From the NCBI GenBank assembly GCA_964471755.1, contig CAYYJM010000323.1:1-6571 (forward strand): DNA of 6,571 nucleotides, read 5' to 3'. How positions within the stretch are numbered: position 1 is the stretch's first letter; every line of letters begins with the position of its first letter. Shown piece by piece: positions 1 through 4,370 of this stretch. The notes beneath the pieces are model-generated. The model did no database searches. It was not told where the DNA came from and was given only the letters and a program-made list of their open reading frames with translations. Source of the stretch: CAYYJM01 sp964471755. GTDB lineage: Bacteria; Planctomycetota; Planctomycetia; Gemmatales; Gemmataceae. The position numbers and the translations under genes are program-made.

Positions 1-253
1 CAGCCACGGCTCCGCGACCACCGGCTGACGCGGTGTCATACCGGCCGTCCCGGATGTCGGCGAAGCCGGCCGGTCCCTCGTTCCCCTTGTTGCTGTCCGG
101 CAGGATGTAAACCTTGCCGGCCGGGACCGGCTGACCATTGAATGTCACGGTACCGGAGACGCGGAAAGTTTTGCCGTCGCCACAACCCAGAGCGGCGGCA
201 CACAGCAGCACCGCGAGTCCAATCCCGGCGAGGCGACGAAACTGCGAGAACAT
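1..253 (-). CDS. Planctomycete-type small lipoprotein (N-terminal part; continues beyond the left edge)
   Basis: The first 84 residues are visible and the C-terminus lies outside the window. The protein starts MFSQFRRLAG and has a hydrophobic stretch at about residues 9-23. A lipobox-like A-L-G-C follows, with Cys24 as the predicted lipidated residue (Ala at -3 is a weaker match than the usual Leu). The mature part begins G-D-G-K and then shows VSGTVTFNGQPVPAGKVYI (residues 32-50), followed by a GPAGFADIRDGRYDT segment. This is the recurrent pattern of small planctomycete lipoproteins with a transthyretin/carboxypeptidase-regulatory-like beta fold, often encoded just after DUF1559 genes. The start is supported by GGAG (262-265) about 8 nt upstream of ATG. 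It lies 79 nt downstream of the DUF1559 stop on the same strand, so it is probably an operon partner. The export and lipid anchor are inferred, and the molecular role is unknown. Confidence 0.8.
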   Translation of the reverse strand, partial: MFSQFRRLAGIGLAVLLCAAALGCGDGKTFRVSGTVTFNGQPVPAGKVYILPDSNKGNEGPAGFADIRDGRYDTASAGGRGAVA

Positions 254-295
254 GGGAGTTTCTCCATGCAGGGAAATCAGGGGAAGGGAAGCGGA

Positions 296-316
296 GCCAG
301 GGCGGACTACCCTGGC
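296..316 (-). other. Intercistronic stem-loop between the DUF1559 and lipoprotein genes
   Basis: A perfect 7-bp inverted repeat, GCCAGGG (296-302) and CCCTGGC (310-316), has a 7-nt loop. It begins 17 nt after the DUF1559 stop codon and ends 43 nt before the lipoprotein start. On the minus strand it is followed by a pyrimidine-rich stretch but no clear T-run. It could be a leaky terminator or an mRNA-stabilising 3' hairpin that lowers lipoprotein expression relative to DUF1559. That role is inferred. Confidence 0.45.
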
Positions 317-332
317 CCACGGATGCCCAGCC

Positions 333-1325
333 TCAGGGCAGCGACGCGACTTCGCGGGAGTTGATGCTCGCCATCGCCATGTAGAGCGGCAAGGAGATCG
401 TGTCGGAAATAAAGCGAACGGAGCCGTCGCCCAGGCAGAAGTTGGTTCCGCCGGAGTGGTTGCTTCCGAAGCTGATGTTGTTGAAGTTGTTACTGCCGTT
501 GTAGTACGTCGAGTTGATCGGCGTGGCGACGTTCTTGGCCGCGCCGCTGCCGCCGTTGTTGCCACGGATCCATGACCGGAAGTCCGTGGTGCTGGCTCCC
601 GGCGGCGGCTGGGACATGGATCGCTCGCCGACCATGATGGTATTCGTCAGGCCATCGACCACGTCGGTCAGCCGAACGAGTCGCTTGGTGCTGATGCTGC
701 CGGGCCGGTCCATGTACTGGCTCAGCATGCCGTTGCCTGACCAGGCCGCGTTGCCGGTGGCGTCGCCGACCCGGTAGGTGTAGGTGACGCCGTTATAGGT
801 GTTCGGCCAGTTGTCCGTCGTTCCGCCCGGCCCCATGACACCGTAATAATGGGTCGATGGGTTACCGCTGGTGCCAGCGTTCGGGTCCGTGAACGACAGC
901 GGAGCCGGCCCACCCGGACAGTACAGGGTCGAGACGACGTTCATCCCCACGGCCCCGTTGGTGGCGCTGCTGTACGTCTGCGCGAAGTTGTACTGACGGT
1001 AGAGATTCTCCTGCTCGATGAACGGCAGGATGAAGACGATCCAGCTCGTGCCACGGATGAAGGTGGTCGTGTTGCCGATCGGGTTGGGCTGCGGGAACAC
1101 GTCTTGCTGGGCTCCCGGCGGCAGCGAGTTGGCCACCTCGTGGTAGCCGTGCAGGGCGAGGCCGAGTTGCTTGAGCTTGTTCTGGCAACTCATGCGCGCG
1201 GCGGCATCGCGGACCTTCTGGACCGCCGGCAGCAGCAGCCCGATGAGAATGGCGATGATGGCGATGACCACCAGCAGTTCGATCAGCGTGAAGGCTCGTC
1301 GTGAACGAGTCGGAACCGGGTGCAT
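333..1325 (-). CDS. DUF1559 domain-containing prepilin-like protein (H-X9-DG type)
   Basis: The product is 330 residues. The N-terminus is a class III (prepilin) signal: basic leader MHPVPTRSRR, then A11-FTLIELLVVIAIIAILIG with Glu16 at mature position 5, a transmembrane helix to about residue 33, and the amphipathic PAVQKVRDAAARMSC segment. The body has the DUF1559 landmarks: LGLALHGYHE (55-63), SWIVFILPFIEQENLY (94-109), LYCPGGP (134-140) and LTDVVDGLTNTIMVGERS (219-236). The C-terminus has H290-X9-D300-G301 followed by SVRFISD, the 'prepilin-type processing-associated H-X9-DG' motif. The residue before the expected cleavage site is Ala rather than the commoner Gly; the prepilin peptidase PilD is known to tolerate Ala there, with lower efficiency. 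The start is set by GGAGG (1331-1335) 5 nt before ATG; the frame stays open to 1577, but that extension would bury the leader. These proteins are assumed to be membrane-anchored and surface-exposed. They are numerous in planctomycetes and their function is unknown. Confidence 0.93.
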   Translation of the reverse strand: MHPVPTRSRRAFTLIELLVVIAIIAILIGLLLPAVQKVRDAAARMSCQNKLKQLGLALHGYHEVANSLPPGAQQDVFPQPNPIGNTTTFIRGTSWIVFILPFIEQENLYRQYNFAQTYSSATNGAVGMNVVSTLYCPGGPAPLSFTDPNAGTSGNPSTHYYGVMGPGGTTDNWPNTYNGVTYTYRVGDATGNAAWSGNGMLSQYMDRPGSISTKRLVRLTDVVDGLTNTIMVGERSMSQPPPGASTTDFRSWIRGNNGGSGAAKNVATPINSTYYNGSNNFNNISFGSNHSGGTNFCLGDGSVRFISDTISLPLYMAMASINSREVASLP

Positions 1326-1333
1326 CGGAACCT

Positions 1334-1452
1334 CCGAGAAGGATGAATGATATCGGAGCCCAGAAACAGGCTCGCCTGCCCGGTGTTCTTCTCGCCGGGC
1401 AGACTTGTCTGATTCTGAACACCGAACAACGCGAAAGGTTGCACCTTCTCGG
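1334..1452 (-). promoter_or_regulatory. Structured 5' leader of the DUF1559 gene with possible pairing to its ribosome-binding region
   Basis: Three elements lie upstream of the start codon at 1325. A GC-rich hairpin has an 8-bp perfect stem, 1376-1383 with 1395-1402, and an 11-nt loop. The loop bases 1388-1394 are perfectly complementary (7 bp) to 1335-1341, which abut and overlap by one base the GGAGG site at 1331-1335. A second, 9-bp perfect complement of the same region pairs 1334-1342 with 1444-1452 and would cover two G residues of GGAGG. The two pairings exclude each other. Complementarity is directly visible; a regulatory function is inference, and no known riboswitch class was recognised. 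Confidence 0.35.
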
Positions 1453-1476
1453 CATTCAGTCCGCATTTTCATACTC

Positions 1477-1563
1477 GTCTCATCATTCAAGTCGTGATTC
1501 GCCCAGTCCTGGATACGGACCGACGCAATGATGAAAGATCGTTCAAGCAGTTGATGATGAGAC
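1477..1563. repeat. Inverted repeat around ATGATGA motifs upstream of the DUF1559 gene
   Basis: GTCTCATCAT at 1477-1486 and ATGATGAGAC at 1554-1563 are perfect inverted copies, 67 nt apart. The match extends to CAA/TTG with a single bulged base at 1487. A third ATGATGA lies between them at 1528-1534. Next to the right arm is an imperfect palindrome at 1561-1581 (GACAG..CTGTC arms with inner GGA/TCC). The stretch lies in the likely promoter or leader zone of the DUF1559 gene. It may be operator sites or a leader hairpin; I could not fit a convincing -35/-10 pair to it. Confidence 0.35.
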
Positions 1564-1598
1564 AGGGACGTGTCCACTGTCGTCTCTGGCCGAGTCCG

Positions 1599-1657
1599 AG
1601 TGTCCGCGAAGGACGGGGCATCCTTCGCGGACGCTGCTGTCCGGGTGATTCGGACGG
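1599..1657 (-). terminator. Strong stem-loops downstream of the 148-residue secreted protein gene
   Basis: A perfect 12-bp inverted repeat, 1602-1613 with 1621-1632, has a 7-nt loop. It lies about 57 nt after the stop codon of the gene ending at 1689 (minus strand). Between it and that gene is a weaker hairpin: GTCCG 1639-1643 with CGGAC 1651-1655, extendable by two pairs. No T-run follows on either strand, so it is not a textbook intrinsic terminator. In a GC-rich genome it could still end transcription or protect the mRNA 3' end, and it separates this gene from the DUF1559 unit. Confidence 0.5.
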
Positions 1658-1688
1658 ATCGAACGGATGCTCGCCCGTTCAGCCGGCA

Positions 1689-2135
1689 TCATCGCGGCGG
1701 AAACGTCTGAAAGCGGGAGTAGTAATACGGATAGCCCGACAGTCGTGTCGGCGTCATGAACCGGCCGGACGGCAGCCCGTACTGTCTCTGGTACGGCTCG
1801 TACTGATCGCGGTGATTCTGATACCACAACTCGGCGGCCACCTGGCTCCACGCGGCCTGGTATTCTCGACGCAGGGCCTGGACCCGATTGACGCGATCGC
1901 CCACGGTCAGACCGCCCAGGGCGTCCACGTCGGTGGCGAACCGCACGGTCGCCTGGTTGGTGATCCGGGCGAGTTGCTCGGCCTGCTGCGGTGTCAGGCC
2001 CATGAACCGGTTGACCAGTGGGTCGCGGTAGTACGCCCCGGCCGGCAGCGTTCCCGCCTCGGCATGGAACTGTGCGGGCAGGGTCGGCGTCAGGGTCATC
2101 GTCAGGGCCAGGGCCAGGAAGGGGTGCATTCGCAT
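1689..2135 (-). CDS. Small secreted protein of unknown function with an LTxxQ-like motif
   Basis: The product is 148 residues. It opens MRMHPFLALALTMTLTPTLP, a probable Sec signal peptide, with cleavage likely after Ala21 or after the AEA at 25-27. The mature part has LTPQQAEQLARI (47-58), which resembles the LTxxQ motif of Spy/CpxP-type periplasmic proteins. A predicted helical stretch to about residue 105 follows, then a tail rich in Tyr, Gln, Arg and Pro (YQNHRDQYEPYQRQYG, later YPYYYSRF). The LTxxQ resemblance is weak and the family is not assigned. ATG at 2135 is preferred over the Met two codons later because GGAG lies 7 nt upstream of it. The gene is divergent from aroB across a 178-nt gap and is followed by strong stem-loops, so it is probably monocistronic. 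Export to the periplasm is inferred. Confidence 0.75.
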   Translation of the reverse strand: MRMHPFLALALTMTLTPTLPAQFHAEAGTLPAGAYYRDPLVNRFMGLTPQQAEQLARITNQATVRFATDVDALGGLTVGDRVNRVQALRREYQAAWSQVAAELWYQNHRDQYEPYQRQYGLPSGRFMTPTRLSGYPYYYSRFQTFPPR

Positions 2136-2227
2136 GGCAGGACTCCGGGTGCGGGCCTGGGAAGTTCGTCCTGTTCACGATTCGCTGCAAATGGTGCGCC
2201 GGGCTTCGCGAAACCGGCCGGCTCCTC

Positions 2228-2256
2228 TTGGACGCCCCGAGCGGTGGGAATACGAT
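2228..2256 (+). promoter_or_regulatory. Candidate sigma-70-like promoter for aroB
   Basis: TTGGAC (2228-2233) and TACGAT (2251-2256) are separated by 17 nt. They match the -35 consensus at 3 of 6 positions and the -10 at 4 of 6. Transcription would begin near 2263, giving a leader of about 50 nt to the ATG at 2314. The rest of the divergent gap has two adjacent palindromes, TTCGCGAA (2205-2212) and CCGGCCGG (2214-2221), which could be binding sites but are short enough to occur by chance in GC-rich DNA. Confidence 0.3.
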
Positions 2257-2313
2257 CAGAAGGGAGGAACCGAGCAGCGCACCGTGTCGAAACCCCGCCG
2301 GCAAGGCGGCTCA

Positions 2314-3387
2314 ATGAGAGACCCCATGCTTCACGTCGCACTGGCCGAACGCGGCTACGACATCGCCATCACCGCCTGCGGCCTTGGACCGTTCGTCCGT
2401 CAGCGGGCTCGTGGTCGGCTGGCGCTCCTCGTCCATGACACGAATGTCACCGCGCATGCTCAACGGGCCGAGGCGCTCCTGCACGAGGTGAACTTCGACG
2501 TCCGACGGGTCGAACTGCCGCCCGGCGAGCAGGAGAAGTGTCTGGCGACCGCCGCACGCCTCTACGATGAACTGGTCGAGATGCGTGCCGACCGGCAAAC
2601 GCTGGTCGTGGCCCTGGGTGGCGGCGTCGTCGGCGATCTGGCCGGCTTCGTCGCCGCGACGTTCAATCGCGGTCTGCCGTTACTCATGGTGCCGACGACG
2701 CTCCTGGCCATGGTCGATAGCAGCGTCGGCGGCAAGGTCGGCATCAACCACCCGCGCGGCAAGAACATGATCGGCGCGTTCCACCAGCCGGTCGGCGTCT
2801 GGGTCGACACGACGCTGCTCGACACGCTGCCCGATCGCGAGTACCGCAGCGGCCTGGCCGAGGTCGTCAAGTACGGCGTCATTCTCGACGCCGACTTCTT
2901 CGCCTACCTGGAGGCGCGTATTCCGCAACTGCTGGCCCGTGATCCGGAGACGGTGCGGGCGATCATTCGTCGATCCTGTGAACTGAAGGCCGAGGTGGTT
3001 CGCCAGGATGAGCGTGAGGAGACGGGTCTGCGGGCGGTGCTGAATTATGGCCACACGTTCGCCCACGCCTTCGAGGCGGTGGCCGGCTACGGCACCTGGC
3101 TGCACGGCGAGGCCGTCGCCGCTGGCATGGTCTGTGCCAGTCGCCTGGCCGAATCGCTGGGCCGCATCGACGCGATGACGACCAGGCGTCAGCTCGATCT
3201 GCTCGCCGCCCTCGGCCTGCCGACAGAGCCGGAGCCTACCTGGCCGATCGACGCCCTGCTCTCGGCGATGCGTAATGACAAGAAGAACGTCGCGGGCAAG
3301 TTGCGCTTCGTGCTGCCGTCGCGGCTCGGCGCATGCGAGCTGGTCGATGGCGTCGCGGAGGAGAACGTGCGGGCGGTGTTGAGCTGA
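2314..3387 (+). CDS. aroB: 3-dehydroquinate synthase
   Basis: The product is 357 residues, close to the 362 of E. coli AroB. It converts DAHP to 3-dehydroquinate, step two of the shikimate pathway, in the cytoplasm, using NAD+ and a divalent metal, usually Zn2+. Visible motifs in order: GEQEK (71-75); the glycine-rich NAD-binding GGGVVGDLAG (102-111); PTTLLAMVDSSVGGKVGIN (127-145); GKNMIGAFHQP (149-159); GLAEVVKYG (180-188) with metal ligand Glu183 and Lys186; NYGHTFAHAFE (244-254) with metal ligand His247 and His251; LHGEAVAAGM (263-272) with metal ligand His264; and NDKKN (321-325). No key residue is missing. The start is less certain: ATG 2314 has AAGGCGG (2303-2309) 4 nt upstream, and ATG 2326 has GAGAG 5 nt upstream. 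Both fit the family's N-terminus, which normally begins a few residues before the first beta strand (VALAERGYDI). It is monocistronic as far as can be seen, and convergent with the WD40 gene. Confidence 0.97.
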   Translation: MRDPMLHVALAERGYDIAITACGLGPFVRQRARGRLALLVHDTNVTAHAQRAEALLHEVNFDVRRVELPPGEQEKCLATAARLYDELVEMRADRQTLVVALGGGVVGDLAGFVAATFNRGLPLLMVPTTLLAMVDSSVGGKVGINHPRGKNMIGAFHQPVGVWVDTTLLDTLPDREYRSGLAEVVKYGVILDADFFAYLEARIPQLLARDPETVRAIIRRSCELKAEVVRQDEREETGLRAVLNYGHTFAHAFEAVAGYGTWLHGEAVAAGMVCASRLAESLGRIDAMTTRRQLDLLAALGLPTEPEPTWPIDALLSAMRNDKKNVAGKLRFVLPSRLGACELVDGVAEENVRAVLS

Positions 3388-3405
3388 GGCCGGGGCTTCA
3401 TTCTC

Positions 3406-3437
3406 TCAACCCTGCCAGCGGCCCGCCTCGCACGGCC
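3406..3437 (-). repeat. Displaced near-copy of the ubiD 3' end (copy A)
   Basis: This 32-nt stretch in the aroB/WD40 gap matches 4376-4407, inside the last codons of ubiD, at 28 of 32 positions with a constant offset of 970. The four differences (3413, 3425, 3428, 3434) all fall on third codon positions and are synonymous. Read on the minus strand, both copies encode AVRGGPLAGL. Copy A then runs R-E-stop (stop at 3398-3400), has no start codon of its own, and is out of frame with the WD40 gene. It looks like a remnant of a coding 3' end; a dispersed repeat is the alternative. Confidence 0.6.
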
Positions 3438-3446
3438 TCCTCTGTT

Positions 3447-4334
3447 TCAGTCGAGATCCCATACCGCGATCGCCGTCTGGCCGGCCACGGCGGCCGTCTG
3501 GCCATTAGGCGCGAACGCGACCGCCGCCACGCTCCCGACACCCCAGTCATAGCGTCCCCGTTCGTGGCCACCCGCCTCCCAGACGCCCACGGTGCCATCG
3601 CGGCAGCCGGCCGCGAACAGGGTCTGGTCCGGCGCGACGGCCAGGGCTTCGACGTACTTGCGAAACGCCGGGTACTTCTGCGCCACCCTGGCACTGGGAA
3701 CCTCCCAGACGCGGACGATCCGGCCGGCAGCGACGGCCAGGCGGTCGTTGTCGAGGAAGGCGACCGCCGCCACGCCATCGCTCTGTTCAAGCCGGCAAAC
3801 CTCCTGTCGGCTGGCCACGTCCCAGACCCACACGACCTTCATGCCATTGCTCAGGGCCAGGAGCGTGCCGTCCGGGGAGAAGTCACCGCTGGGGCCGAAG
3901 TAGCCTGGGGTTAGCAGCAGGACATGCATCTCACCGGCGACGTCGCGCAGGTGGAAGCGCGTGTGGTAGTAGCCCATCGGCACGCCCTCGGCGAACGCGG
4001 CCGTGACACCGTCCGGGTGGAAGAAGGGGTGGTGATAGGGCCGGAGCGGCTGGAGGATCGGCGGTCGATCGCCAGGATGATCCCCGAAGGCTGGCGGCAA
4101 CGGTTCGCCGTCGGGCCAGAACCCCTGCCGGCGAAGGAAGGTCGCGCCGTGGGCTCGGAACAGTTCGGCAACGGCCTGGGCTTGCGGCCACGACACTGCT
4201 TGCGGCGAGCTGTCGCCGGAGAGGTCCCACAAGAAGACGCGGATATGGGATCGATAGCCGGCAGCGAGCAGAGTGCTGTCGTCCAGGTACGCGACGCGGG
4301 TAAACGTCACGTCGGCAAGGGTTAGTCGTTTCAT
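3447..4334 (-). CDS. WD40-repeat beta-propeller protein
   Basis: The product is 295 residues with no signal peptide or membrane segment, so it is probably cytoplasmic. WD-type blade ends are seen at FLWDLSG (34-40), WVWDV (169-173), VRVWEV (207-212), VGVWEA (249-254) and the C-terminal IAVWDLD (289-295). Each of the last four is preceded by the usual strand pattern (FSPDGTLLALSNG, FLDNDRLAVAAG, VAPDQTLFAAGCRDGTV, FAPNGQTAAVAG). The 38-130 stretch is degenerate, with one recognisable 'FFHPDGVTAAF' strand, so the total is perhaps six blades. Such propellers are protein-interaction scaffolds; no catalytic residues are expected and the partner is unknown. The start is strongly supported by GGAGG (4342-4346) 7 nt before ATG. 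It lies 36 nt downstream of ubiD on the same strand, which suggests co-transcription. Near-copies of the ubiD 3' end flank it on both sides, which hints that it was inserted here. Confidence 0.88.
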   Translation of the reverse strand: MKRLTLADVTFTRVAYLDDSTLLAAGYRSHIRVFLWDLSGDSSPQAVSWPQAQAVAELFRAHGATFLRRQGFWPDGEPLPPAFGDHPGDRPPILQPLRPYHHPFFHPDGVTAAFAEGVPMGYYHTRFHLRDVAGEMHVLLLTPGYFGPSGDFSPDGTLLALSNGMKVVWVWDVASRQEVCRLEQSDGVAAVAFLDNDRLAVAAGRIVRVWEVPSARVAQKYPAFRKYVEALAVAPDQTLFAAGCRDGTVGVWEAGGHERGRYDWGVGSVAAVAFAPNGQTAAVAGQTAIAVWDLD

Positions 4335-4370
4335 GCCACTTCCTCCGCGTGGTCAGATCGAGTCGAGCCA

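Noticed and set aside
1435..1447. Small hairpin AAGGT-TGC-ACCTT in the DUF1559 leader
   Set aside because: A 5-bp stem with a 3-nt loop is expected by chance, and it overlaps the longer complementarity at 1444-1452.
1326..1577. 84-codon in-frame extension of the DUF1559 gene to an ATG at 1577
   Set aside because: It would put the prepilin leader in the middle of the protein. ATG 1325 has a strong GGAGG at 5 nt and gives a normal short basic leader.
2134..2313. 60-codon N-terminal extension of AroB to ATG 2134
   Set aside because: The extension has no resemblance to AroB, overlaps the start of the divergent gene and covers its promoter region. The product from 2314 already has the family length.
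1494..2438. Plus-strand open frame of 314 codons
   Set aside because: It lies antisense to the secreted-protein gene, runs through the divergent promoter into aroB in another frame, and is Arg/Gly-rich with no motif. It is a high-GC artefact.
3386..3439. Possible terminator for aroB: GAGGCCG pairing with CGGCCTC, followed by a T-containing stretch
   Set aside because: The 7-bp stem would enclose a 40-nt loop and its right arm lies in the ubiD-like repeat. It is too weak to call.
3398..3790. Minus-strand 130-codon frame ending in AVRGGPLAGLRE
   Set aside because: Most of it is an out-of-frame shadow of the WD40 gene. Only the last dozen codons are meaningful, as the displaced ubiD tail, reported separately.
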